NCBI GenBank assembly: GCA_030447585.1
Contig: JAUJOO010000008.1
Location: 74,387 to 118,608 of the forward strand
Direction: 5' to 3'
Length of the DNA stretch: 44,222 bases
Source of the DNA: Nocardioidaceae bacterium
GTDB taxonomy: Bacteria; Actinomycetota; Actinomycetes; Propionibacteriales; Nocardioidaceae
Position 1 is the first letter of the stretch, and each line of letters begins with the position of its first letter. Positions 1 to 8,732 of the stretch are shown here, piece after piece. Below the pieces are notes generated by a model. The model worked only from the letters and a program-made list of their open reading frames with translations. It searched no databases and was not told where the DNA came from. Position numbers and translations under genes: made by a program.

Positions 1-169
1 GGAAGTCGTAGTAGTCCTCGGGCTCGAGGGTGGCAAGCAGGGTGGAGCGCCAGGCCGCGAGCAGGTGCGCCACTGCGTCCGTGGCTGCCTCGCCTGCGTC
101 GTTCCAGCCCTCGAAAGCCGCGATGACGAGCGCGTCCTGCAGCTCGACTTCTTCCTCGATGTCCAGCAC
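1..169 (-). CDS. PAC2-family protein, N-terminal part (cut by window edge)
   Basis: Reading the minus strand from a GTG at 169 gives VLDIEEEVELQDALVIAAF, then EGWNDAGEAATDAV, then EPEDYYDF, and the frame runs off the window. The opening 'acidic leader, then a hydrophobic strand, then F-x-G-W-x-D-A-G' is the start of actinobacterial PAC2 (proteasome assembly chaperone-like) proteins. In M. tuberculosis a PAC2 gene (Rv2125) is the divergent neighbour of metH (Rv2124c), the same arrangement as here. Only about 56 residues are visible. The biochemical role of bacterial PAC2 proteins is not established. Family call fairly confident, function unknown. Confidence 0.72.
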   Translation of the reverse strand, partial: MLDIEEEVELQDALVIAAFEGWNDAGEAATDAVAHLLAAWRSTLLATLEPEDYYDF

Positions 170-175
170 CTCTCC

Positions 176-181
176 AGCCTA
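176..181 (-). promoter_or_regulatory. -10 hexamer TAGGCT of the PAC2 gene (leaderless)
   Basis: On the minus strand TAGGCT is followed by six bases and then the GTG start at 169. This is the spacing of a leaderless actinobacterial promoter, where transcription starts at or next to the start codon. The six bases also contain GGAGAG, so a weak ribosome site cannot be excluded. Confidence 0.5.
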
Positions 182-252
182 CGGCGTACGAGCGGCACTG
201 ATCCGCAAACCGCCTGCCCGCGAGAGGCCGGGAGGTGCACAAGGGGGACCAC

Positions 253-258
253 TACGCT
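253..258 (+). promoter_or_regulatory. -10 hexamer TACGCT upstream of metH
   Basis: TACGCT would start transcription near 265. A GAGGAGG ribosome site follows at 282-288. No clear -35 is visible. The transcript leader would be only about 28 nt, too short for a B12 riboswitch. Confidence 0.4.
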
Positions 259-293
259 TGGGGTGTCCACGTCGGCCGTTCGAGGAGGTTGTC

Positions 294-3200
294 CTGCCTG
301 CTGCACGGACTACCCTTGGTCGAGCGCTCCGTGAGCGCGTCGTGGTTGCCGACGGCGCCATGGGGACGATGCTGCAGCAGCGCGCGCTCACCTTGGACGA
401 CTTCCAAGGTTTCGAGGGCTGCAACGAGATCCTCAACGTCACCAGGGCGGACGTGGTGCGCGACATCCACGACGCCTACTTCGAGGCCGGTGCCGACTGC
501 GCCGAGACGAACACGTTCGGTGCGAACCTCGCCAACCTGGGGGAGTACGGGATCGCCGAACGGATCTACGAGCTCGCGTTCGCCGGCACCCGCATAGCGC
601 GCCAGAGCGCCGACTCCTGGAGCCGTCCCGAGCAGCCCCGGTGGGTGCTGGGCTCGGTCGGGCCAGGCACGAAGCTGCCGACCCTCGGGCATGTCGCCTT
701 CTCGACACTGCGCGACGCCTACGAGGAGCAGGTGCGCGCAATGCTGGACGGTGGCGCTGATGGCGTCCTCGTCGAGACGTCGCAGGACCTGCTTCAGACG
801 AAAGCCGCCGTCATCGGGGCAAGGCGAGCGATGGTCGACAGCCCAGACATCCCCCTCATCGTCCACCTCACGGTCGAGACGACCGGCACCATGCTGCTGG
901 GGACAGAGATCGCCGCCGCTCTCACTGCCTTGGAGCCACTAGGGATTGACCTGATCGGCCTCAACTGCGCCACTGGACCGGCCGAGATGAGCGAGCATCT
1001 GCGCTACCTGTCCCGCCACGCCGACACCGCGATCTCGTGCATGCCGAACGCCGGACTGCCTCAACTGACCACCGACGGCGCGCACTATCCGCTGACGCCG
1101 AAGGAGCTCGCGGACGCTCACGAGACGTTCGTCCGCGAGTTCGGCCTGTCCCTCGTCGGCGGGTGCTGCGGTACGACGCCGGAGCACATCCGCCAGCTGG
1201 CAGATCGTGTCCGCGGCCGCGAGCTGGTTCCCCGTAGGCCGCGCCGCGAGCCCGGCGCCTCGTCGCTGTACCAGCACGTGCCCTTCCGGCAGGAGACGTC
1301 ATACCTGTCGATCGGTGAGCGCACCAACGCCAACGGCAGCAAGGCATTTCGGGAGGCGATGCTTGCGCAGCGTTGGGATGACTGCGTCGACATCGCCCGG
1401 GCCCAGATCCGTGACGGCGCTCATCTGCTCGACCTCAACGTCGACTACGTCGGTCGCGACGGCGTGGCGGACATGCGGGCGATGGCGACCAGGCTCGCCA
1501 CCTCGTCAACGCTGCCGATCATGCTCGACTCAACCGAGCCGGAGCTTGTCGAAGCCGGCCTGGAAGCGCTCGCCGGACGCTGCGTCGTCAACTCGGTGAA
1601 CTACGAGGACGGTGCAGGACCGGGGTCGAGGTTCGCCCGGGTGATGCCGGTGGTCAAGGAGCACGGGGCCGCTGTCGTAGCGCTCACGATCGACGAGGAG
1701 GGACAGGCGCGGACGGCGGCGTCCAAGGTCCAGATCGCGTCTCGCCTCATCGACCACCTGACCGGGCAGTGGGGGATGCGGACGTCGGACATCATCGTCG
1801 ACTGCCTGACGTTTCCCATCGCGACAGGTCAGGAGGAGACCCGACGAGATGGTCTGGAGACCATCAACGCGATCCGCGAGGTCAAGCGCCGCTACCCCGA
1901 TGTCCAGACCACCCTCGGCGTCTCCAACGTGTCCTTCGGGCTCAACTCGGCCGCGCGTGTCGTCCTCAACTCGATCTTCCTGCACGAGTGCGTCAAGGCC
2001 GGACTGGACTCGGCGATCGTCCACACCGCCAAGATCCTGCCGTTGTCGCGCATCCCGGCAGAGCAGCGTCAGGTCGCCCTCGACCTGGTGTACGACCGGC
2101 GCCGCGACGGCTACGACCCGCTGGAGCGGCTGCTGGAGATCTTCGCGGGCGTCACCACCAAGGACACCTCGGCCAACCGGGCGGCGGAGCTGGCCGCGCT
2201 GCCCCTTTCGGAGCGGCTGCAGCGCCGGATCATCGATGCCGAGGGGACCGGCCTGGAGGATGACCTCGACCAGGCCCTGGCGTCAGGAAGCTCGGCGCTC
2301 GACATCATCAACGACCACCTGCTGGCGGGCATGAAGGTGGTAGGTGACCTGTTCGGATCCGGCGAGATGCAGCTGCCGTTCGTGTTGCAGTCAGCAGAGG
2401 TCATGAAGGCCGCGGTGGCCCACCTGGAGCCGCACATGGACAGGATCGACGACCGCGGCAAGGGCACGATCGTGCTGGCCACGGTCAAGGGAGACGTCCA
2501 CGACATCGGCAAGAACCTCGTCGACATCATCTTGTCCAACAACGGCTACACGGTGGTGAACCTCGGAATCAAGCAGCCGGTCGGTGCCATCCTCGACGCG
2601 GCCGACGAGTATGACGCCGATGTCATCGGTATGTCCGGCCTCCTCGTCAAGAGCACGGTGGTGATGCGGGAGAACCTCCAGGAGCTCAACCTGCGCGGCA
2701 CCGCAGAGCGTTGGCCGGTGCTGCTGGGTGGAGCTGCCCTGACCCGCGCATATGTGGAGCAGGATCTTGCCCAGGTCTTCGACGGCGAGGTCCGTTACGC
2801 GCGAGACGCCTTCGAGGGACTGCGGCTCATGGACGCGGTCATGGCCGTCAAGCGAGGCGACCCCGGCGCCGAGCTCCCGATGCGGCGCGACCGTCGGGTC
2901 AAGGCTGTGGTGACGACGAGGCCAGCGGCCGAGGTCGTCGAGGTCCCGGCCAGGTCCGACGTGTCGACGACCAACCGGGTGCCTACGCCACCGTTCTGGG
3001 GCGACCGGATCGTCAAGGGCCTGCAGCTTGCCGATTTCGCGTCGTACCTCGACGAGCGGGCCACCTTCATGGGCCAGTGGGGCCTGAAGTCTTCCCGAGG
3101 CGACGGCCCGTCGTACGACGAGCTCGTCGAGACCGAGGGCCGCCCCCGGCTCCGTGCCTGGCTGAACCGCATCAAGACCGAGCAGATCCTCGAGCCGGCT

Positions 3201-3776
3201 GTCGTCTACGGCTACTGGCCCTGCTACAGCGACGGCAACGACCTGGTGGTCCTGGACGCCGAGCACCACGACGTGGAGGCCGCCAGGTTCACGTTCCCGC
3301 GCCAGCAGCGCGACCGGTTCCTCTGCCTCGCGGACTTCTTCCGTCCAAAAGACAGCGGGGAGCTCGACGTGGTCGCGTTCCACCTCGTCACCATGGGCAG
3401 GCACGTCAGTGAGGTGACCGCCGAGCTGTTCGAGAAGTTCGCCTACCGCGACTACCTCGAGCTACACGGGCTCTCTGTGCAGCTGACCGAGGCGCTGGCC
3501 GAGTACTGGCATGCGCGGGTCCGCGCCGAGCTCGGCTTCTCCTGCGAGGACGCGGCAGACATGGGCGAGGTGTTTCGACAGGGGTACCGGGGCTCGCGCT
3601 ACTCCTTCGGCTACCCGGCCTGCCCACACCTGGAGGACCGGACCACGCTCGTCCGGCTGCTGCGCCCGGAGCGCATAGGTGTCGAGCTCAGCGAGGAGCT
3701 GCAGCTGCACCCGGAGCAGTCGACGGACGCGCTTGTCGTGCACCACCCCGAGGCGAAGTACTTCAACGCCCGCTGA
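294..3776 (+). CDS. metH: Cobalamin-dependent methionine synthase
   Basis: Transfers the methyl group of methyltetrahydrofolate to homocysteine via cobalamin. About 1,160 residues, the normal length of actinobacterial MetH. Domains in order: homocysteine-binding TIM barrel (DGAMGT near the start; zinc ligands in LNCATG near residue 224 and GGCCGTTPEH near 289); pterin-binding barrel opening with SIGERTNANGSKAF; B12 cap and Rossmann domains with the cobalt-ligand motif DVHDIGKN near residue 735; C-terminal reactivation domain with RGSRYSFGYPACPHLED. The frame is open back to position 30, but family alignment places the start shortly before ARTTLGRALRERVV. The best-placed codon behind GAGGAGG is a CTG at 294; no ATG/GTG/TTG fits in frame, so the start is either a rare CTG or hit by a base error. 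Confidence 0.95.
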   Translation: MPAARTTLGRALRERVVVADGAMGTMLQQRALTLDDFQGFEGCNEILNVTRADVVRDIHDAYFEAGADCAETNTFGANLANLGEYGIAERIYELAFAGTRIARQSADSWSRPEQPRWVLGSVGPGTKLPTLGHVAFSTLRDAYEEQVRAMLDGGADGVLVETSQDLLQTKAAVIGARRAMVDSPDIPLIVHLTVETTGTMLLGTEIAAALTALEPLGIDLIGLNCATGPAEMSEHLRYLSRHADTAISCMPNAGLPQLTTDGAHYPLTPKELADAHETFVREFGLSLVGGCCGTTPEHIRQLADRVRGRELVPRRPRREPGASSLYQHVPFRQETSYLSIGERTNANGSKAFREAMLAQRWDDCVDIARAQIRDGAHLLDLNVDYVGRDGVADMRAMATRLATSSTLPIMLDSTEPELVEAGLEALAGRCVVNSVNYEDGAGPGSRFARVMPVVKEHGAAVVALTIDEEGQARTAASKVQIASRLIDHLTGQWGMRTSDIIVDCLTFPIATGQEETRRDGLETINAIREVKRRYPDVQTTLGVSNVSFGLNSAARVVLNSIFLHECVKAGLDSAIVHTAKILPLSRIPAEQRQVALDLVYDRRRDGYDPLERLLEIFAGVTTKDTSANRAAELAALPLSERLQRRIIDAEGTGLEDDLDQALASGSSALDIINDHLLAGMKVVGDLFGSGEMQLPFVLQSAEVMKAAVAHLEPHMDRIDDRGKGTIVLATVKGDVHDIGKNLVDIILSNNGYTVVNLGIKQPVGAILDAADEYDADVIGMSGLLVKSTVVMRENLQELNLRGTAERWPVLLGGAALTRAYVEQDLAQVFDGEVRYARDAFEGLRLMDAVMAVKRGDPGAELPMRRDRRVKAVVTTRPAAEVVEVPARSDVSTTNRVPTPPFWGDRIVKGLQLADFASYLDERATFMGQWGLKSSRGDGPSYDELVETEGRPRLRAWLNRIKTEQILEPAVVYGYWPCYSDGNDLVVLDAEHHDVEAARFTFPRQQRDRFLCLADFFRPKDSGELDVVAFHLVTMGRHVSEVTAELFEKFAYRDYLELHGLSVQLTEALAEYWHARVRAELGFSCEDAADMGEVFRQGYRGSRYSFGYPACPHLEDRTTLVRLLRPERIGVELSEELQLHPEQSTDALVVHHPEAKYFNAR

Positions 3777-3875
3777 GCTTGCCGGCTCGGCACGTTACCT
3801 TGCGGCTCGTCGTCCCCATGGGTCAGTACGGAGGTCAAGGCTCGGCAACAATCCGTGCCGATTGGCGTCTCGCCC

Positions 3876-3905
3876 TTACCTAGCCGCCACCCACACGGCT
3901 ACCAT
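3876..3905 (+). promoter_or_regulatory. Candidate promoter of the first peptide ABC operon
   Basis: TTACCT at 3876-3881 and TACCAT at 3900-3905 are separated by 18 bases. This gives a leader of about 30 nt before the ATG at 3943, with GGAG just before the start. The -35 match is weak. Confidence 0.35.
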
Positions 3906-3942
3906 GCGTCGCAATACCCTGACGAGCGAAGGTAGGAGCCCG

Positions 3943-5658
3943 ATGAAGTTTCCCCATCTGCGCCGTAGCGTGGTTCTTGGCACTGTTGGTGCAATCAGCA
4001 TGATGGGCCTGGCGGCCTGCGGCAGCGATGCGCCACCGGAGACCGACCCCGACGCTGTGGCCAGCGACGCGCAGGCCCAGTGCGAGGAGCTTTACGAAGC
4101 AAGCCAGGACGTCCCGGAGAGCGGTAACGAGACGTTCGTGTTCGCCGCGGCGTCCGACCCCGCCATGCTGAACCCGTTCTTCGCCTCAGACGGCGAGACG
4201 TTCCGGGTGGCCCGGCAGATATTCGAAGGCCTGGTGGACACCAAGCCGTGTTCGGCCGACCCTGCTCCTGGCCTGGCTACCGAGTGGACCGGCACCGATG
4301 ACGGCCTCTCTTACACCTTCCAGCTCGAGGAGGGGGTGAAGTTCCACGACGGCACCGACTTCAACGCCGACGCCGTCTGTTCCAACTTCGAGTACTGGTA
4401 CAACCAGCCCAAGGGTCCCGCACAGAGCGAGGACGTGACTTACTACTGGATCTCGCTCTTCAAGGGTTTCGCCGGAGGTGACACGGAGAGCGTCTACGAC
4501 TCCTGTGAGGCCTCCAGCGATACCGAGGTGACGATCAACTTGACGCAGCCTTTCGCTGGGTTCGTTCCGGCGATGTCGCTGCCGGCGTTCTCCATGCAGA
4601 GCCCGACAGCGCTGGAGAAGTACGGCAAGGTTGCCGACGGCGAGGACCCGACCACGACGGAGTACGCGCTGAAGCGCCCGACCGGCACCGGCCCCTACCA
4701 GTTCGACTCATGGAACCGTGGCAAGGAAGTTCGCCTGACGGCCTTCGAGGACTACCGGGGCGAGCCGGCGCGGTCGACCACCATGGTCATTCCGACCATC
4801 GCCGACCCCGGCGCGAAGCGGGAAGCGTTGATCAACGGTGAGATCGACGGCTTCGACCTGGTGGCCCCGGCCGACATCGCGGCGCTCGAGGAAGCCAACA
4901 TGCAGATCGTCAACCGTCCCGCCTTCAACATCTTGTACCTCGGGATGAACCAGAAGACAGAGCCGCTCGACGACCCGTTGGTGCGGCAGGCCATCGCGCA
5001 CGCCATCGACAAGCAGGCAGTGGTCGACCAGACACTTCCGCCGGGCTCTGAGGTGGCGAACCAGTTCGTGCCGCCGATCATCAACGGGTACTCGGAGGAC
5101 GTCACGGAGTACGAGTACGACCCGGAGAAGGCAAAGGAGCTGCTCGCGGAAGCCGGCGCAGAGGACCTGACTTTGGAGTTCAACTACCCGGTCGACATCA
5201 GCCGTCCCTACATGCCCTCGCCTGAGGACACGTTCAACCTGATCCGGACGCAGCTCGAGGAGGTGGGCATCACCATCAAGCCGGTCGCTGACCAGTGGAC
5301 GCCCGACTACCTGGAGAAGATCCAGGGCACCTCCGGCCACGGCATCCACCTGCTGGGCTGGACCGGCGACTACAACGACACCGACAACTTCCTTGGTGTC
5401 TTCTTCGGTCGCGAGTCCAACGAGTGGGGCTTCGACAACCCGGACATCTTCGATGCCATCGCGGAGGCCCGGCAGCTGCCGACCCCCGAGGAGCAGAAGC
5501 CGGTGTACGAGGACATCAACGAGACGGTCATGGAGTTCCTGCCCGGCGTCCCGATCGCCCACCCGGTGCCGTCGTTCGCGTTCGACCCGGCTATCGAAGG
5601 GTTCTATCCCAGCCCGGTGAGCGGGGAGTCCTTCGCGAGCGTGGTCGTCACCGAGTGA
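3943..5658 (+). CDS. Peptide-type ABC transporter solute-binding lipoprotein (family 5)
   Basis: Extracytoplasmic substrate receptor of an oligopeptide/dipeptide-type importer, 571 residues. The ATG at 3943 is chosen because it gives a perfect lipoprotein signal: basic MKFPHLRR, hydrophobic stretch, then the lipobox LAAC at about residues 22-25, and it follows GGAG. Family 5 hallmarks are DPAMLNPFF near the N terminus, the LEEGVKFHDGTDFNADAV signature and GTGPYQFDSW. The mature part has several extra cysteines (AQCEEL, TKPCSAD, AVCSNF, DSCEAS), which may form disulfides. It is followed by a strong hairpin and then the two permeases and two ATPases. Substrate cannot be read from sequence; peptides are the default for the family. 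Confidence 0.92.
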   Translation: MKFPHLRRSVVLGTVGAISMMGLAACGSDAPPETDPDAVASDAQAQCEELYEASQDVPESGNETFVFAAASDPAMLNPFFASDGETFRVARQIFEGLVDTKPCSADPAPGLATEWTGTDDGLSYTFQLEEGVKFHDGTDFNADAVCSNFEYWYNQPKGPAQSEDVTYYWISLFKGFAGGDTESVYDSCEASSDTEVTINLTQPFAGFVPAMSLPAFSMQSPTALEKYGKVADGEDPTTTEYALKRPTGTGPYQFDSWNRGKEVRLTAFEDYRGEPARSTTMVIPTIADPGAKREALINGEIDGFDLVAPADIAALEEANMQIVNRPAFNILYLGMNQKTEPLDDPLVRQAIAHAIDKQAVVDQTLPPGSEVANQFVPPIINGYSEDVTEYEYDPEKAKELLAEAGAEDLTLEFNYPVDISRPYMPSPEDTFNLIRTQLEEVGITIKPVADQWTPDYLEKIQGTSGHGIHLLGWTGDYNDTDNFLGVFFGRESNEWGFDNPDIFDAIAEARQLPTPEEQKPVYEDINETVMEFLPGVPIAHPVPSFAFDPAIEGFYPSPVSGESFASVVVTE

Positions 5659-5670
5659 CATTCTGAGATA

Positions 5671-5700
5671 GGGGGTCGGCCAGCTACTTGGCCGGCCCCC
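5671..5700 (+). terminator. Strong hairpin between binding protein and permease
   Basis: A 12-bp stem (arms 5671-5682 and 5689-5700, one G-U pair) with a six-base loop lies directly after the binding-protein stop. No T-run follows, so it probably acts as a partial terminator or 3'-end stabiliser that lets the binding protein be made in excess over the membrane parts. Confidence 0.65.
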
Positions 5701-5739
5701 CCTCAATGTCCCATCCAGGACGACGGAAGGCGAACGTGC

Positions 5740-6744
5740 ATGCTGCGGTTCGTGGTGCGCCGGTTGGGCCTGATGGTGCCGACGCTGTTCGGGTTGTCGG
5801 TGCTGCTGTTCTTCTGGGTGCGGGTCCTTCCAGGCGACCCTTGCCGCAGCCTGCTGGGGCAGCGGGCAACCCCTGAGGGGATTGCCCGGTGCAACGAGGT
5901 CTACGGGTTCGACAAGCCGATCTTGGAGCAGTACGTCACCTATGTCGGCGCGCTCATGCGCGGGGACTTCGGAAGCTCGATCGACCTCCACGAACCCGTC
6001 CTCGACGCCTTCTTGAACAAGCTTCCCGCGACCATCGAGGTCAGCGCGGTGGCACTGCTGTTCGCCATCGTCCTCGGCGTCCCGCTCGGCTACTATGCCG
6101 GGCGGCACCAGGGCGGCTGGTGGGACACGACGATCGTCTCCGGCTCGCTCCTGGGCGTCACCATCCCGGTGTTCTTCCTGGCGATCCTGTTGAAGTACCT
6201 GTTCGCCCGGCAGCTCGGACTGCTTCCCACCCAAGGGCGCCAGGACGCTCGACTCGACGTCGAGCACCCCACGAACTTCTACGTCCTCGACGGGATCATC
6301 ACGGGCAACTTCGACGCATTCTGGGACGCCTCGCTGCACCTCATCCTGCCGGGCCTGGCGCTAGGGACCATCCCACTGGCGATCATCGTCCGGATCACCC
6401 GGGCGTCGGTGTCAGAGGTCGTCCACGAGGACTACGTGCGCACAGCAGAGGCGAAGGGGCTCACGTCCGGCACGATCAACCGGCGGCACGTTCTGCGCAA
6501 CGCACTTCTGCCGGTGGTGACCACCATCGGTCTCCAGCTCGGCCTGTTGCTCTCGGGCGCCGTGCTCACCGAGACGGTTTTCAACATCGACGGGGTCGGG
6601 CAGTATCTGTACGCCGCGATCGGGGTTCGTGATTACCCGGTTCTTCAGGGCTTCATCTTGTTCATCGCACTGATGTACTCGGTCATCAACTTGTTGGTCG
6701 ACCTGTCCTATGGTCTCATCGACCCGAGAGTCCGTGCCTCATGA
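5740..6744 (+). CDS. ABC transporter permease, DppB type
   Basis: Inner-membrane permease of the peptide importer, 334 residues. It starts LRFVVRRLGLMVPTLFGLS, the usual first membrane segment of DppB/OppB proteins, followed by the RVLPGDP motif. Several further hydrophobic segments follow. The cytoplasmic EAA loop that docks the ATPases is visible as AEAKGLTSGTINRRHVLRNA near residue 245. It ends DPRVRAS, typical for the family. Its stop overlaps the start of the next permease gene by ATGA, indicating translational coupling. Confidence 0.94.
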   Translation: MLRFVVRRLGLMVPTLFGLSVLLFFWVRVLPGDPCRSLLGQRATPEGIARCNEVYGFDKPILEQYVTYVGALMRGDFGSSIDLHEPVLDAFLNKLPATIEVSAVALLFAIVLGVPLGYYAGRHQGGWWDTTIVSGSLLGVTIPVFFLAILLKYLFARQLGLLPTQGRQDARLDVEHPTNFYVLDGIITGNFDAFWDASLHLILPGLALGTIPLAIIVRITRASVSEVVHEDYVRTAEAKGLTSGTINRRHVLRNALLPVVTTIGLQLGLLLSGAVLTETVFNIDGVGQYLYAAIGVRDYPVLQGFILFIALMYSVINLLVDLSYGLIDPRVRAS

Positions 6745-7658
6745 CGATGCCGGCGACCACGATCACCGCCGAGGGCCAGTCACCGGAGTCCATGGCGGGT
6801 GAGACGCTGTGGCGCGGCGCTTTCAAACGCCTGCGGCGCAACCCGATGGCGATCATCGGAGCCAGCATCATGGCGGTCTTCGTACTGGTGGCGGTCTTCG
6901 CCCCGCTCCTGGCGCCGTACGAGCCGGCATCGACGCAGTGGACCGAGCTCTCGACGTACAACTACGTGCAAGGCAGCAGCGCCGAGCACCCGCTCGGCAT
7001 CGACCGCTGGGGCTCGGACATGCTGACCCAGCTGATCTACGGCGCTCGCCAGTCACTCGTCATCGGTGTCGTCTCCACGCTGATCGGGCTGGTCGCCGGC
7101 GCGGCCCTGGGAGTGCTGGCGGGGGGGCTCGGCGGCAGGGTGGACACGGTCGTGATGAGGTTCGTCGACATCCTGCTGTCCATCCCCAGCCTGCTGCTGG
7201 CGATCAGCATCGCGGCGGCGATGGGAACGACCGGCTTCGCGCTGATGATCGCCATCGGGGCGGCCCAGATCCCCATCTTCGCCCGGTTGCTTCGAGCCAG
7301 CATGTTGTCGCAGAGCAGGTCGGACTATGTGCTCGCAGCCGGCGCACTGGGGCTCAAACGCAAGACGATCGTGATGGGCCACGTGCTGCCGAACTCGCTC
7401 GGGCCTACCCTCGTGCAGGCGACACTTAACCTCGCGACCGCCATCATCGAGGTCGCCGCCCTGTCGTACCTGGGGCTCGGTAACGACGAGGCGGCCGTGG
7501 CCGAGTGGGGCCGGATGATTGTCTCCGGCCAGGACCGCTTCGAGATTGCGCCTTGGCTTGCGTTCTACCCCGGCATCGCTATCGCCATCACCGCGCTCGG
7601 CTTCACGTTGCTCGGTGAGGCGATGCGTGAGGTCCTCGACCCGAAGCAACGGCGGTGA
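6741..7658 (+). CDS. ABC transporter permease, DppC type
   Basis: Second membrane subunit, 305 residues. The N-terminal cytoplasmic part ends with FKRLRRNPMAIIGA leading into the first membrane helix, the DppC/OppC hallmark. HPLGIDRWGSDMLTQLIYGA and the EAA loop (AAGALGLKRKTIVMGHVLPN) are intact. The C-terminal LLGEAMREVLDPKQRR matches the family end. The ATG overlaps the previous stop, and the downstream ATPase starts seven bases later. The frame is clean throughout. Confidence 0.94.
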   Translation: MTMPATTITAEGQSPESMAGETLWRGAFKRLRRNPMAIIGASIMAVFVLVAVFAPLLAPYEPASTQWTELSTYNYVQGSSAEHPLGIDRWGSDMLTQLIYGARQSLVIGVVSTLIGLVAGAALGVLAGGLGGRVDTVVMRFVDILLSIPSLLLAISIAAAMGTTGFALMIAIGAAQIPIFARLLRASMLSQSRSDYVLAAGALGLKRKTIVMGHVLPNSLGPTLVQATLNLATAIIEVAALSYLGLGNDEAAVAEWGRMIVSGQDRFEIAPWLAFYPGIAIAITALGFTLLGEAMREVLDPKQRR

Positions 7659-7664
7659 TCCACC

Positions 7665-8732
7665 TTGTCTGTTGAGTACATAAGCAACAAGCCCGATGAG
7701 CGTGTCGACGTGACTCTTGCCGGGGACCAGGAGCGGCCCCTGCTGGAGGTTGACAAGCTTGCCGTCACGTTCAGCCGGCGGGGGTCCACGCCGCTTCAGG
7801 CGGTCGACGAGGTCTCGTTCACCGTCCGAGCGGGCGAGCATGTCGGCCTGGTCGGCGAGTCGGGAAGCGGCAAGAGCGTCACCGCGCTGGCTGTGATGGG
7901 ACTGTTGCCCCGGCGAGGTGTCACCGTCGAAGGCAGTGTCGCGTTCAACGGCCGTGAGCTCATCGGGCTCAACATCTCGGCGATGCGCAACCTGCGCGGA
8001 GCCGAGATGGCGATGGTGTTCCAGGACCCGATGTCCAGCCTCAACCCGGTGGTGACCACCGGAAAGCAGATCACCGAGGTGCTGCGTCGCCACCGCGACA
8101 TCAGCAAGGTAGATGCGGTGACAGAGGCGGTCGACCTGCTGCGCAAGGTCGGAATCCCAGACGCCAGGCGACGCGTCTCGGAGTATCCACACCAGCTGTC
8201 TGGCGGGATGCGCCAGCGAGTGCTGATCGCGATCGCGCTTGCCTGCAACCCGCGGCTGCTTATCGCCGACGAGCCCACAACCGCCCTGGACGTGACCATC
8301 CAGGCCCAAATCCTGGAGCTGCTCAAGGGAGCTGGTAGCCAATACCGGGACGGCACTTGTCATGATCACCCACGATCTGGGGATAGTGGCGGGGTTGTGC
8401 GAGCAGGTCCACGTGATGTACTCGGGCCGCATCGTGGAGTCCAACGAGCGGCGCGAGCTGTTCGCGCGACCGCGGCATCCTTACACCGGGGGGCTGATGG
8501 CGTCCATCCCAGACTCGACCAGCCCCGCGGCGAGCCGTTACAGCCCATCCCGGGCTCTCCCACCGACACGCTGCCGTGGAGCCAGGGATGCGCGTTCGCA
8601 CCTCGATGTCCGAACGCCGAGGGCGACTGCCGGATGGAGACGCCCCGGCTCGAGCCCTCCGGAAGCCGGGCGCTGCGGTGCTTCCACCCGCTGACAAGCG
8701 ACCCTCGACGTGCCGGGCGAAGCGATGCCTGA
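7665..8732 (+). CDS. ABC transporter ATP-binding protein, DppD type (two frame breaks)
   Basis: First ATPase subunit. Starts at TTG 7665 after a weak ribosome site. Walker A GESGSGKS, signature LSGGMRQR and Walker B LLIADEPT are clear in the first frame. Near 8328 the frame breaks: dropping one G from AAGGGAG restores ELLKELVANTG and then ALVMITHDLG. A second break near 8525-8535 returns to the frame of EPLQPIPGSPTDT and the C-terminal cysteine motif CAFAPRCP, ending at the TGA at 8732. The remaining sequence is normal, so these look like base-call errors rather than decay. The stop overlaps the next start. Confidence 0.85.
   Translation: MSVEYISNKPDERVDVTLAGDQERPLLEVDKLAVTFSRRGSTPLQAVDEVSFTVRAGEHVGLVGESGSGKSVTALAVMGLLPRRGVTVEGSVAFNGRELIGLNISAMRNLRGAEMAMVFQDPMSSLNPVVTTGKQITEVLRRHRDISKVDAVTEAVDLLRKVGIPDARRRVSEYPHQLSGGMRQRVLIAIALACNPRLLIADEPTTALDVTIQAQILELLKGAGSQYRDGTCHDHPRSGDSGGVVRAGPRDVLGPHRGVQRAARAVRATAASLHRGADGVHPRLDQPRGEPLQPIPGSPTDTLPWSQGCAFAPRCPNAEGDCRMETPRLEPSGSRALRCFHPLTSDPRRAGRSDA

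Noticed and set aside
182-290. Cobalamin riboswitch before metH
   Set aside because: A GGCACTG near 191-198 faintly recalls a B12 box, but the gap is only about 120 bases and lacks the other conserved elements; the inferred leader is about 28 nt.
30-293. N-terminal extension of MetH up to position 30
   Set aside because: It overlaps the PAC2 gene on the other strand, has Ser/Arg-rich content, and a promoter and ribosome site lie inside it.
8320-8335. Programmed ribosomal frameshift in the DppD-type ATPase gene
   Set aside because: No slippery heptamer with downstream structure is apparent, and a single extra G in a G-run explains it; similar breaks occur in many unrelated genes of the window.
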